DNA of 64,000 bases, from the NCBI GenBank assembly GCA_963556145.1, contig OY744466.1:4464001-4528000 (forward strand), given 5' to 3'. The notes beneath the pieces were generated by a model. That model saw only the letters and a list, made by a program, of their open reading frames with translations, was not told the DNA's origin and did no database searches. Origin of the DNA: Hygrocybe punicea (Eukaryota > Basidiomycota > Agaricomycetes > Agaricales > Hygrophoraceae). The position numbers were made by a program, and so were the translations under genes. This document shows, piece after piece, positions 11,255-21,435 of this stretch (its first letter is position 1; every line of letters starts with the position of its first letter).

Positions 11255-11344
11255 AACGGAGAACGGCAACAACAACGACGGACAACGATGGGACGTGGGG
11301 AGAAGGGCAGTGAGGGGCCGGTGCACCCAACCCCCATTGCAGTA

Positions 11345-11720
11345 CGTAAGTTTTTTTTTTTTTTTTTTTTGTTTTCTCAGCTAGTAATTACACAAACGAC
11401 AACAACAGCAGTACCAACACAAACAACACAAGCACCCGACGAGGACGACAGGTGGCGAGGATGAGGATGACAACGATGGCCACCACCACCACCACCCCGA
11501 CAACAACAACAACACCCATGGCCCTCCAAATGGGACGACAACAATAACAACATCAACCACGAACATCACCACCACCACCACCACCACCACCACCACCACC
11601 ACAACGCAGACAATGACCGTCACAACCACAACCACCACGACCGCAACGACAACCACAACGACAACCACAACCATGACGACGGCCACGGCCATCCCACCAC
11701 CAACCCCCAACATACCTCGC
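11345..11720. repeat. Low-complexity (CAA/CAC)n-rich block
   Basis: A T-run (about 11347-11370) is followed by several hundred bases dominated by ACAAC and CCACCA triplets. The purest run is (CCA)n at about 11566-11602. The long Val-rich or Thr-rich frames here are products of the triplet repeat and are not annotated as genes. Confidence 0.8.
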
Positions 11721-11959
11721 GGATGCGCACCACCACGTCAATCGACGTTGGCGCTGCAACCACGAGGTAACCGGGACTCGGAGGATGGCCGTGTTGGGCA
11801 CCCACCACAACACCAGCAACAGGGCCGCCAACACGCCAACACGTCCACAACCACCCACGCACCCAACAGAGCGGCCAACGCGTCTGCACCTACCCGTGCG
11901 CCCAACGCGATCACCGACGTGCTCATAATCATGGCCGCCAACTTTATTTATTAAAATTT

Positions 11960-12084
11960 AATACATTAGTTGTTATTTATTGTTAATACATTAGTTGTTA
12001 TTTATTGTTAATACATTAGTTGTTATTTATTGTTAATACATTAGTTGTTATTTATTGTTAATACATTAGTTGTTATTTATTGTA
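11960..12084. repeat. Tandem repeat, 25-bp unit x 5
   Basis: Five head-to-tail copies of a 25-bp AT-rich unit beginning AATACATTAGTTGTT, essentially identical to one another. There is no spacer structure, so it is not a CRISPR array. It lies between the low-complexity block and a GGTTCCGG-rich element end. Confidence 0.92.
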
Positions 12085-12305
12085 TTTACTTCGGTTCTGA
12101 CCGGTTTCAACTGGTTTAGCAACCGGTTAATGGAAGGACCAGTTAAATCGGGTTAGAAGACAGCAACTGAACCGCAAGAGACCGGTTCTGAGCGGTTGAG
12201 TCTAGGTTGTGCCATCTTGTGGTGTTATGGCAACTGGTTCCGGTTGCGGTCTTTTGAAAATTTGTCAAAAAACCGGACCGGACCGGACCGGACTTTCAAA
12301 CCCTA
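12085..12305. mobile_element. Right end of a hAT-like element rich in AACCGG motifs
   Basis: The segment has many AACCGG/CCGGTT motifs and four CCGGA repeats just before its end (about 12270-12292). It ends CTTTCAAACCCTA, whose complement TAGGGTTTG has the TAGGG form of hAT termini. Immediately right, transposase coding of Plavaka copy 2 begins (minus strand), so this element cut off that gene's C-terminus. The left end is not found and may lie in or beyond the gap. Confidence 0.55.
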
Positions 12306-13501
12306 GAATTGCCAAAGTAACTTCTGCAGAAACATGGGGACCCAGAACAGCACCCGCATCAGCACCATTTAGTTGAACGTCCAGCGGGACCAGTGTAACC
12401 TCAGTTGGATCTGGAGGACGACCATGGATGTCAATGCCAAGCATCCCTCGTTCCATAAAATCAACACGAGATGTGGCCAATTTATCAAGCTGCTGATTGG
12501 TAAGGAGCATTTGCCCGAGTGCTTTGTGATGACTTGAACGGCGCCAAGGTTCCTTGACGGCTTTTATGTGTTTAGATTCTGTTATCGACGAGCAAAGTCC
12601 ATTGAGTGAGCTGAACTGCTCAATAACCCATCGATAGTGAACCAAAGAATGCTGCCTCGGCAATGAAATGCCATCTGGGCAGACACCCTCAACCTCAAAG
12701 ATCACTCGATCATGATGAAATCGGGCAAGGGCATCATCCACGGCTGCTAAGCTTGCTTCTGTATGGACAGAACAGCAAACAAGGTAGCAGAAATCTAGAA
12801 ATGCCGCTATTGCCTGAACCATTTGGGCAGGTACATGGCTGGCGATTGCAGGGAGATATACCTGAAAAGGAACATTAGCATAAATGGCTCATTGTTAGAC
12901 ATTGTGCAGATACCTTCATAAGGGCCTTGGAATCGTCTCCAGTCCATTGTGCAAAGCCTCGGCCCTCTGGGAAACGCTGTAAGCCAGGAAACGGTGGCAC
13001 AGCAGCAATCCTGAGTCAAAAATGGGACATTAGCGGCAAAAAAATGAAAAAAATGGAAAATGTACCAGTGATCAATGTCAGCCAAGATTCTAGCTGCAGC
13101 AGCTGCGCCATGTTTGATTTCTAGGTACTCATTGACCCAGGTGACCAAATGGTCCTTAAATGTGCCCTTTATGACCTGGTGGAGAAGATCGGACATAATG
13201 AGTTCATGTATGTTAGCTCGAGGGAAGGATGCTGTGAAGGGCTGGCAATAAATTTGAGTTAGCATGCCATCGAGGTAAAGATAAAAAGGTGAATGCATAC
13301 CGTAATGTCACCAACTATGCCAAACTCCTTCCACAGCACTCGGAGATTAAATTCCTCAATAAGCATGGCTGAGTAATCTTGGGTGCGATGGAGGCCTTCA
13401 CCGTCCAGATTCTCCGGTCTAGCTGTGCATCTTGTGTTGAAACAAGTCAGTATCTGACTTTGCAGAGGAAAAACTCTAACTTAATGTACCTTGGGCACCA
13501 A

Positions 13502-14476
13502 TAGGGATGACCACGGGTCTTGAACGGGTCGGCTCGGCTGACACCACACCCGTACCCATGAACACCTTACCCAGGGCGGTTTTGACCCGCACCACACCCA
13601 AACATCCATGGGTCACGACGGTACACCTTACCTGTGGTGTACCGTCGCGTCCCGCCATCCACCACAGCCCCCGTTCCGCTCTGCAACCTCGCAGATGCAG
13701 CGCCGGCGTCAATTGACACGATGTGCTTGTCCGCGAGGTGATCAACATGGGGAACGAGGGGGGCATGTGCCGTCAGACACGTTGTAGTGCGTCTGCGAGG
13801 TGGACAAGAGGGGGACGAGAGGGGGACGCGTCGCCATCATCGCTGTTGCGTGTCCGCGAGGTGGACGAAGGGGGCCACGTTGTTGTTGCGTGTCTGCGAG
13901 GTGGACAAAGGCCCAGGCCGGGGGACGCGTTGTTGTTGTTGTTGCGTGTCCACGAGGTGGACGAGAGGGGGTGCATCGTCGTTGTTGCTTGTCCGCGAGG
14001 TGGACAAGAGGGGCACGCATTGTTGTTGTTGCGTGTCCGCGAGGTGGACAAGAGGGCGACGCATTGTTGTTGTTGCATGTCCGCGAGGTGGACGAGAGGG
14101 CGACGCGTCGTTGTCGTTGCATGCTGTTGCCCCATGCTGTTGTTGTTGTTGTCATAGCGTAGTTAGCTACAGTTCATTACTTGATCAGAAATTGAGACTT
14201 ACCTAGGCCGGGAAGTGGGAGCACCACCCCCCGGCCGCTTCCCTGCTCCTTCCTTTGACTGTTCCGGTGGGTCATCTGGTCGCCACGCGCTTGCTCGCCC
14301 TTGGTCATAGCCATCGAGGTGGTTGTGGTGGTTGTGTGATGAACCCGTGACACACCGCCAAACTGCGGGTACAGGTCACGGTATGGTCACAGGTGATGAA
14401 ACCAAACACCCTACCCATACCCGTGCAACCCGTTTTGGTAATACCGCAGGTTGACCCAAACCCGTGGTCATCCCTA
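13502..14476. mobile_element. hAT-like non-autonomous element, 975 bp
   Basis: Perfect 17-bp terminal inverted repeats TAGGGATGACCACGGGT (13502-13518 and 14460-14476) are flanked by a perfect 8-bp target duplication GGCACCAA (13494-13501 and 14477-14484). Eight-base duplications and TAGGG ends are hAT hallmarks. There is no transposase gene. The interior has an array of GCGAGGTGGA-containing units, subterminal CGGGT/ACCCG motifs and the palindrome GTCAATTGAC at 13708-13717. It sits inside the transposase gene of Plavaka copy 2. Confidence 0.92.
13785..14115. repeat. Tandem repeat array inside the hAT-like element
   Basis: About seven imperfect units of 45-60 bp share GTGTCCGCGAGGTGGACNAG and a variable GTTGTT triplet tract. 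All forward and reverse frames are open because the repeats lack stops. The resulting Arg/Gly/Val-rich or Thr/Pro-rich frames are artefacts. Confidence 0.85.
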
Positions 14477-14588
14477 GGCACCAACCTTGAACAACACATG
14501 AAAGAAGTACTTGCTCTGGATAATCTGCAATATAAGGGCCAATCCCATATACCACTCGACGATAATGACCATCCGGACACAGCGTGAT

Positions 14589-15387
14589 CTTTGAGAGTCC
14601 GTTACGGTGAAGCTTGGATTGCAAGGTAGAAGAGAGGTAAGAAAGGTGCAAGGCAGAGTCACTACTTGTAAGAAAGGGTGAGTGAAGAGAGGGTTGGGTG
14701 AAAGCCAGAGAGCTTCCCGGCCCCGAGAAGGATGGTTCTGTCTGTGGAAAGGAACCAATGTGAGCAGCGAGGGTGGGATGGGCCACCCTGCAGGGTTCAG
14801 ATCACAGGAGGAAACATACTTGTCTGGGCAGCAGTCAGGAACTCTGAGGTGCAGGAAGAGGCAGGGCGAGAAGTAGTGTTGCCACAGCTATAGCCGATGT
14901 TTTTTGAAAAATTGCCTTTTTAGGCTAGTAAAATTAGCTAAAATTATGAAAATATTTGAGGAGATGGGCGAAGCCAAAAGCTGAGGGGTCACTTAAGGGT
15001 GCTAAGAATTTGGTGCTCAATCTTCAGAGTTATTCAACCATAGCTGTTGAGTCTAGTCAGCTACTGTCCAACAGCTATGGTTGAATAACTCTGAAGATTG
15101 AGCACCAAATTCTTAGCACCCTTAAGTGACCCCTCAGCTTTTGGCTTTGCCCATCTCCTCAAATATTTTCATAATTTTAGCTAATTTTACTAGCCTAAAA
15201 AGGCAATTTTTCAAAAAACATCGGCTATAGCCGTGGCAACACTAGCGAGAAGGGAAGTGGTGGGTGGGTGAAGAAAACGAGCCACAACGACGATGACAGC
15301 AGGACACAGAGTGTTGACTCCATGTCACACCTGTCACTCGCTCAAAGACTATTTCTTATGTCACACTCATACCTTGCTTTGTCTTAA
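14589..15387. mobile_element. 799-bp insertion with 3-bp GAT target duplication
   Basis: Transposase coding breaks at both edges (TPEIAI on one side, TLCPDGHYRR on the other) and GAT flanks each edge (14586-14588, 15388-15390). A 3-bp duplication fits CACTA/CMC-type transposition but is short enough to arise by chance. The right terminus matches, in inverse orientation, the sequence at 10913-11040. A hairpin MITE (14876-15242) is nested inside. No open gene is present. Confidence 0.6.
14876..15242. mobile_element. Hairpin MITE, 367 bp, TA target duplication
   Basis: Two 174-bp arms (14876-15049 and 15069-15242) are inverted copies with about two mismatches, separated by a 19-bp loop. The ends read GTGTTGCCAC...GTGGCAACAC and are flanked on both sides by TA (14874-14875, 15243-15244), the target duplication of Tc1/mariner-type elements. 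There is no coding capacity. Near-perfect arms suggest recent insertion or a foldback-type origin. A transcript through it would form a long dsRNA hairpin. Confidence 0.93.
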
Positions 15388-16616
15388 GATTGCAATCTCT
15401 GGTGTAGTCATGCCAGAGCAGAGTGGTTCCAATATTGCAGCTAAAGATGAATGAAATAGTTGACGGCGAAATTTCCGAAATGCCGGGTCACCCTCGTATT
15501 CCTTGTCAGCTATAGGCAAGTTCCGTCAATGATCAATGCATGTAGATTTGGATCACGTACTTTTGGGTATGGCAAGAATCCTACGATAGAAACTGCATTT
15601 CAGTGAGCACGTCGGGTACTGCCATGGACATTTCCCAAGGAAGCATACAGTGGGTAATATTGAATGTTCCCTGTACCGACAGATACTGTTGTCTTATCAC
15701 TGCCCAATATAATCAGAACAAACATTGCTCCATGAGCATCATCTGATTCCGCAATAATATCCTAGAAATGGCACGTTGGCACAGAATTCAGCTCGAAAAA
15801 AAAACCACACACTGCCTGTCTCCAAGCCCAGTTACCAGACATCAGGTCTGTCCACCTCCGCTTCCCGTTCTCGTCAAATTCTTGATATGGTGCATAGTCG
15901 ATTTCATCTTTGAAATCTGGGTTGGTGAGTTGGTTCTGGATCACCAGACGTGGATTGCGATGCCATACTTCATACTCTGTAGTCATCCATGGTGGGATGT
16001 CATCAATAGGTTGCCCGCCAGCATATGAGACAGAAAACGAGTCCCATGGTGCATCCCCAAGAGTGGTTGAGTCGATTAAATCATAGAGGTGCTTTTTGCA
16101 AGTAAAAGGTGGGGTACCACTGTGGGCAGCCCACATGTCCATGAGATCATTAATCTCTTCCCCTGGCATCTGGTTTCGATGGAAAAGAAAATCTGCGATT
16201 TCAAATTCAGAGCAGGATGCATAAGGTGAAAAGTCGTTCTGAGATTTGTTGTTTGGAGTTGGTGGCATAAGTGAATCGAGGTAATTTCCATTCCTGTCGC
16301 AAGAGATTCCTGGACAACACCTTAGGATAACAAATGACAGCAGTTGGAGGGTGTACATACCATCAAGAATTGGATGCCACTTGCGGGAGCCTGAATTGGG
16401 GGTGAACGATTCTGGGTCTCCATCTCCGTGCCAGTTCTCATCCATAAACTCTGAGTTGGCATCGGTTTGAATGTGCAGAGATGGTCGAGGTTGTTGTAGT
16501 ATTGGAGGATGAATAGAATTTTTGTGTTGCGTGTAACCAGAGTGGTTTTTGAAACTCCTGTTCTTGCCTTTACATGGCCCCAGGTTGCAAATAAATGTGC
16601 GAGATTGAGCTGGCAT

Positions 16617-16720
16617 GTTGACGACAGTACAAGATAAAGTCGAAACTACAGTTGAAGGCAACGTCCCGATTCAATGATGTCGGACTTGAAATCGCAGGAC
16701 ATAGGACTTTAAAAAAAAAA
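16617..16720. promoter_or_regulatory. Divergent promoter between Plavaka transposase and partner gene
   Basis: Only 104 bp separate the two start codons (transposase ATG 16616-16614 on minus, partner ATG 16721 on plus). The interval ends in a run of ten A directly before the partner ATG. The two genes must share this control region. No TATA box is evident. Confidence 0.6.
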
Positions 16721-19118
16721 ATGGCACGACGTGCATACGTCAACGCAACAAACCACAACCTCCCATCAAAAATGCCTCCTCCTTTACCCAAGATTCGCAC
16801 CCAGGCTACTGGTGCTAATAAGCAGGTCGAAAAGCCACGAGGACAAATGCAGAATGCTCACCTGGAGTCGGAATCTGCGGCTCCACTTGAACCTCTTAAG
16901 CCAGCTAGCAAAGTCTGGGCTGCAGACATGTCAGCACCTGGATCCCAAAATCAGCATCCACGACGCACCAATGCAAATCTTCACCCAGGGTTGCCTTACG
17001 TCACGGTAACGAAACCGCGAAGAACCTCTGCACAGGTTCTTGCCGACAAGACAGCAGCGCTTGCCAAAAAGAAAGAGAAGAAAGATGCTCTTGCTGCATC
17101 AAGGGAGGCGACCATAAAAAGAATAGCTGCAGTCGAGGATGGGATGGTTGTCGATGAAGAGAAAAGGACGGCTGAAGCAGCCTGACCGCCGGCAGGAAAG
17201 GTTACTAAAAATCTTGCTAAACGTTTACCCCAAGTGGTTGAGAACAAAGAAATCATCACGGAAACTGTCAACATGGACTCAGCTACTGAAGACTCAGACG
17301 ACAATCCACTAACCTTAGCATTTTCTGGCAGGGTGCTTGATCCTGATGAGCAATCCCAGGTGCTGATTACCCCAGATAGGCTTGCCCTCCGTGTCCATTA
17401 TGAGGAGGAGGAGGAGAGCGACGTGGCTGCGGGTATGGGCTATCAGGAGAATGGTACGTTATTATGGATGGCGTGAACAAATGCTGATGTGTATGGTACT
17501 CCTAGATCGGGATTCTGAAAGATTGGTTGATTTTGAAATGGGTGAAGTGGCCAGCACGAAGAAAAAAGGCATCAAGGCTGCGGCAGCCATTCCAATCGAT
17601 AACGATGGACCAGCCAAGGTGAAGGAAAAGAAGGTTCATGTGCCAGAGCGGTCACAAGTCCAATCAGCACGATTAGTAAAGCTTCTCCCGAAAAGGAAAC
17701 TCGAACATGAGGTCGATGAGCGAGTATCCTGGATTGATTCACCCTGCAACTCCTGATGCATGTTTCAGTTCTGCGAAGAAGGTCAAATGTGCATACCCGG
17801 CAGGACTCCTCCCAAAATTCAAAGATAGCGCTGCAAAAGCACCTAACTTATGGGCTAAAGCTGGCCAGTCCGTTTTGCTGGATGACTCTGATTCTGACCC
17901 TTCTCGCCAAACTGGCGCATTTGGAGGGAACGCTGACGGTTATGACAGCACTACTGATGCGTATGGTGGCCTTATGGACGAGGACAAGACTGCAGAGGGG
18001 GCGGCACAGCCAGTTGTCAAGATGCTAAATGGTATTCCAGTATGTATACCCATCTCCTGATTCCAGGTTGATGAGTTATTGAAACGTATCACCTCTGTAC
18101 TCGCAGAGCATTGCCAAAGTCACAAGGGGTGCACCTGCCATCACAGTCGAGATGGAAGAAGTCGCGCACTCCAGCAAGTCCAATACTCGGCTCTGTGCAA
18201 GCAATCTTCCGGTTGACATGAAGCACAATTGGGCCAACAAGTTCTGTCCACTCTGGTGTAACTTCCTCGGAATGCTCAATGACCCCTGGGATACTGATGA
18301 CCCCATGATTCAAACAGAAATACAAATCTGCTTCGACTCAATCTTCCCCAACAACAGACATGGTATAATTGAGCCAAGCGATGTTTTCTATTCAATGGTT
18401 TGTCATTCCAGTCCTCATATACTCCTACTAATCGTCAATATAAAGGCTATGCAACGGTTCTATAACTGGAGGGGGAAATTTGCGAAGAAAGCTGTTAACC
18501 TGCTCACCACCTTCTTTGAGGCCGAAGATGTTGCGTCAAAATCTCCCGAAGACAAAAAATGGCGTGCCGATTACGCCAAGTGGGCCCTTGGGCCTGGCCT
18601 TCCATTTTTATATGCCAACGGAGACCCCACAGTATGTTTTTCACAAATGGCACCCATACTGATGTTTCACTGTCAATTTTTAGATTAAGCAGGACATGTT
18701 TAAATCAGAGTTCATCCTCAAGCTCTTAGCCTTGCATCTCACTGATACTGCAGGTGTGCCAGAAGAATTTTTGGTGAATGAACCCCCACATGCGGCACTG
18801 TCCTTATTGCTTACAGCGGTGAGTATTCTGGACAGTAACTCACCCATCAGCTGAATTCACATACCCAGCTCGAACGTGCTCTGAGATACATGATATCTGG
18901 AACATCGACATTTGGTAATGACAAAGCGGCAGACAAATTCTCGGAATCAAACTGGTACCATCAAACCCAGAAATACAGCGCCTACGTGAACAAAGATTGG
19001 CCCCAAAACCTGGGCCCAGATAATCCAGGGTGCACATGACACCAAGAATGCGCGGTCAACCAAGACAACAGCGGTGGATGACGGCGACGAGGTTGCGCAA
19101 ATATCAGATCTGGAGTGA
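16721..19118 (+). pseudogene. Partner gene of Plavaka element 2 (nonsense and frameshift)
   Basis: It starts at ATG 16721 (MARRAYVNATNHNLPSK). The N-terminal third is Lys/Ala-rich and probably helical (VLADKTAALAKKKEKKDALA). TGA at 17183-17185 interrupts a frame that continues open on both sides (CGA to TGA likely). Well-fitting exons follow: 17506-about 17700, 18107-18397, 18446-18631, 18684-18818, 18869-19118, with introns of 48-67 bp. The C-terminal half has WANKFCPLWCNFLGMLNDPW, FYNWRGKFAKKAVNLLTTFF, GLPFLYANGDPT, IKQDMFKSEFILKLLALHL and LERALRYM, the same order as the gene at 4787-6425. An extra C in the run near 19002 shifts the last exon; without it the end reads WAQIIQGAHD to a stop at 19116-19118. 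A join between 17700 and 17770 also needs a frameshift. Function is unknown. Confidence 0.7.
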
Positions 19119-19516
19119 AGTGCAGAGGGGCAGGAACCTGATTTTATCACCATAGTATGGACACAATCATATTGTATGCGAGCCATTTTTGAAAAATATG
19201 ATTCTATTCGTGAATCTACTACAGTACTGAGCCGCTACCAAAACGCTACTGGAATTAATCTGATGCCCATCTGATGCCGTCGAGGGTCATCTGATCATAG
19301 TCTGACATGTCTGGTCCAGTGAGGGATCTACTGACATACCTGTGAGTCTGAACTGTCTGCCACAGGCGCTACCAGATTCTATCAGACCATTCAGACAGAT
19401 TGCTGATTTGCTGATGTGCAATCACGAATCGACTTTGGGAGATTTGGCATGAGTGTCACGCCAAAGGCCTTGCACCGCCAACATGGGGAAAAGGCACCTC
19501 TAGTTTCTGTGACTTT
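19119..19516. other. No gene, degenerate TCTGATG-rich DNA
   Basis: About 400 bp between two element-type genes, with several TCTGATG/CAGAC phrases at 19255-19400. There is no open frame of note. Confidence 0.4.
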
Positions 19517-20598
19517 GTGCGAATACAGATATACAATTTTGCTGGTGAACTCCGCCTCTGTGAAGACCACTGGAAGCTCGACACTATTGCTACACTCAAT
19601 TACCCTGGTTGGTATGGCAAGTTTATTTTAGGTGATGACGACAGCAACGGCAACGACAGTCGAGCCACGAAGGTCGAAGAAAATGACGCCTACATGCATC
19701 TACCACAGAAGCGTGCCTCTACGATACTCACAGCAACCGCGAAGAAGGAATTGAAAGTCCCACAACTAGTAAAGAAGGCCGACATTGAATTATAGCAAAT
19801 ACCTACACCGCCTACCAGCTCCTCTCCTATGCCTATCAATACCCCCTCTATGCTCCCTATTGACCTACCGCCTGACCTACCGCCTGAGCCACTGGCAGAC
19901 ACCTCTGCCACAATGACAGGACTCCCCAAGTCACCCGTGACGCTGGACATACAAGGTATGGAGACCAAGAAGTCTCCCATCATACATGTTGACATTCTCC
20001 ACAGAACCAAACCCAGAAGGTCCACAGGAACTGTCGGAAGCTCAAAACCGTGACGGCCCTGAAGACTCCATGCAACAAGTCCCGGCAGGTCAAGCAGCGA
20101 CTACGATTGGAGCCATGGCTGTTGTCGACCCATTGTGAGTTCTCTATCTCTATCTGCATACATATCGTCATACACTGTCTATTTAGTGCTTCTGCTCAGT
20201 CCGTGACCACTACATGCATCAAAGAAGGGGCTGCCAGTGCCAGTGCATCAACGAGCAAGGGAAAGAAGAAACTTTTCAAAGGGACGCAAGCCGTAAATCC
20301 GAAGTAAGTTTCCTCCAACCTTCCTTTTATATACTAAAGCCTTTTGATCAGGAACCTGTTTGCAAAGGACTATTGTGCCAAGAATGAGGTAACTAAGGCC
20401 GAGTTCGACATCATTTGGGAGAGGCTTGAGGATGACCAAAAGGAGGCGAGTGCCATTGCAACGAGGTCTGTTCTCTACGCTCACTATTGCAACTATGTAT
20501 GACAGGTCTACACACTGAAGAGTGCCAAGATCAAGCAGGATATAAAGGAAGCGAAAGTGAAGGCAGCCATGGCAGCGAAAGCGGCGGTGACCGCTTGA
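19517..20598 (+). pseudogene. Element-associated gene relic with HMG-like C-terminal segment
   Basis: Exons read through consistent splice sites: about 19517-19955, 20005-20134, 20187-20303 and 20352-about 20450, then a short last exon to TGA 20596-20598. The N-terminal part has LCEDHWKLDTIATLNYPGWY, a segment I have seen in proteins encoded by basidiomycete transposons. Then come a Pro/Ser-rich linker and NLFAKDYCAKNEVTKAEFDI followed by IWERLEDDQKE and YTLKSAKIKQD, which resembles a short HMG-box-like helix set. TAG at 19793-19795 interrupts the frame (CAG to TAG likely). The last intron would start GCGAGT, either a GC donor or a mutated GT. It may be a third gene of Plavaka element 2 or part of a neighbouring element. 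Confidence 0.5.
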
Positions 20599-21008
20599 AG
20601 ATTCTGTGTGGTGGGGCAGCAGCGGCAGCAGATGGGAGCCAGGGCAGTGGACGGGAGCTAGAGCGGTGGGAGCCAGGGCAGCGGGGCAGGGGCGGCGGCG
20701 GCGGTGGGGGCAGGAATGGGGCAATGAGCAGTAGAACTAAGTAGAACGAATGCAATGGATCGAAATGTTTTCAAATGGAAATTGCAATGTTTTTTAAAAG
20801 ATCTGAATGGACGAACTTCCAGTGAGAGTGCAGATATCTATTTAAATTATAGTATGTAAAAGTATTTAGAAAGCTGGACTTTTCACTGGGATTCATGCAT
20901 GACATTGGACTTATATCGATCATCATTCGCAAAAAAAAACGTTCCACAAGTCACAAAGTTTTACAAGTACAGTGTACAGCGCAGCAAGGACGATGGCTTC
21001 GGAGAGGT
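20599..21008. other. No gene; short GGC-rich tract
   Basis: A purine/GGC-rich stretch (20620-20715) with GGGAGCCAGGGCAG repeats is followed by AT-rich DNA. No gene is supported. Confidence 0.45.
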
Positions 21009-21434
21009 TTAGATCAGATCGGGAATGATGAATGCAGTAATCATCTCATCGCGATTTACCGCGCTGCTGACCACATTCGAAGGGACGCTTCCAGCAGTGA
21101 CAGCTGTCGTTCCCCAAGCAATCAACGACGCCTGATCCCAGCTTTTTCCAACCGGATACGTCACCAAATCAGTTCCGACTCCGTATACAGCCTCTCCCGT
21201 GCCTTCCCAGTAAAAGGCGAACCTTTCATAAGTGTAGCTGTGGGATAACATGAACCTGGTGAAGTCCTTGGTGGTCTGGACGGATCCTACAACATTGACA
21301 ATCTGTCCGTTGCTCTGGTACGAGAGGAGATGGAGTTTCCCTGGGCCACGAGTGGTGACGACGACACATCTTCCATGCGTGAAAAGAGTCGCCATAAGTA
21401 AGGTTCCTGAGTTCGAGAGAGAGATAGAGCACAT
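21009..21434 (-). CDS. Small uncharacterised protein
   Basis: A single-exon frame of 141 codons has host-like codon use and balanced composition. It is rich in beta-branched and aromatic residues (CVVVTTRGPGKLHLLSY, YTYERFAFYWEGTGEAVYG, GTDLVTYPVGKSW). An inner ATG (MATLFTHG) 13 codons downstream is an equally good start. There is no signal peptide or membrane span. Alternating polar and hydrophobic stretches suggest a beta-rich fold. I do not recognise the family, and a missed upstream exon is possible. Confidence 0.45.
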   Translation of the reverse strand: MCSISLSNSGTLLMATLFTHGRCVVVTTRGPGKLHLLSYQSNGQIVNVVGSVQTTKDFTRFMLSHSYTYERFAFYWEGTGEAVYGVGTDLVTYPVGKSWDQASLIAWGTTAVTAGSVPSNVVSSAVNRDEMITAFIIPDLI

Positions 21435-21435
21435 A

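Larger units (their letters stand above)
12306..16616 (-). pseudogene. Plavaka-type transposase copy 2, interrupted by three insertions
   Basis: From ATG 16616-16614 the N-terminus has a C2H2-like segment (FICNLGPCKG, then HSGYTQHKNSIH). It is followed by PPFTCKKHLYDLIDSTTLGD, YEVWHRNPRLVIQNQL, DLMSGNWAWRQA (ends near 15830), the GxxNIQYYPLYASLGN region (about 15650), CPDGHYRRVVYGIGPYIADY (about 14560), then FKDHLVTWVNEY (about 13140), WTGDDSKALMKV, RQHSLVHYRW and ITESKHIKAVKEPWRRS. The C-terminal third of the family (GLDVAR and YVNKYIDHH blocks) is absent because a hAT-like end adjoins at 12305. Insertions at 14589-15387 and 13502-14476 split the central domain. This copy retains the N-terminus that copy 1 has lost. 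Confidence 0.85.

Noticed and set aside
11381..11954. Val-rich (minus) and Thr-rich (plus) frames of about 100 codons
   Set aside because: Products of CCA/CAA triplet repeats, open on several frames at once.
11960..12084. Regular 25-bp repeats as a CRISPR-like array
   Set aside because: Units are directly abutting with no spacers, and the genome is eukaryotic.
13723..14206. Six overlapping 75-144-codon frames, Arg/Gly/Val- or Thr/Pro-rich
   Set aside because: Tandem repeats inside the hAT-like element lack stops in most frames. No start context or domain.
2083..20598. TET/JBP dioxygenase gene, known to accompany KDZ-type basidiomycete transposons
   Set aside because: Looked for HxD...H and related motifs in the frames beside both transposases and found none.
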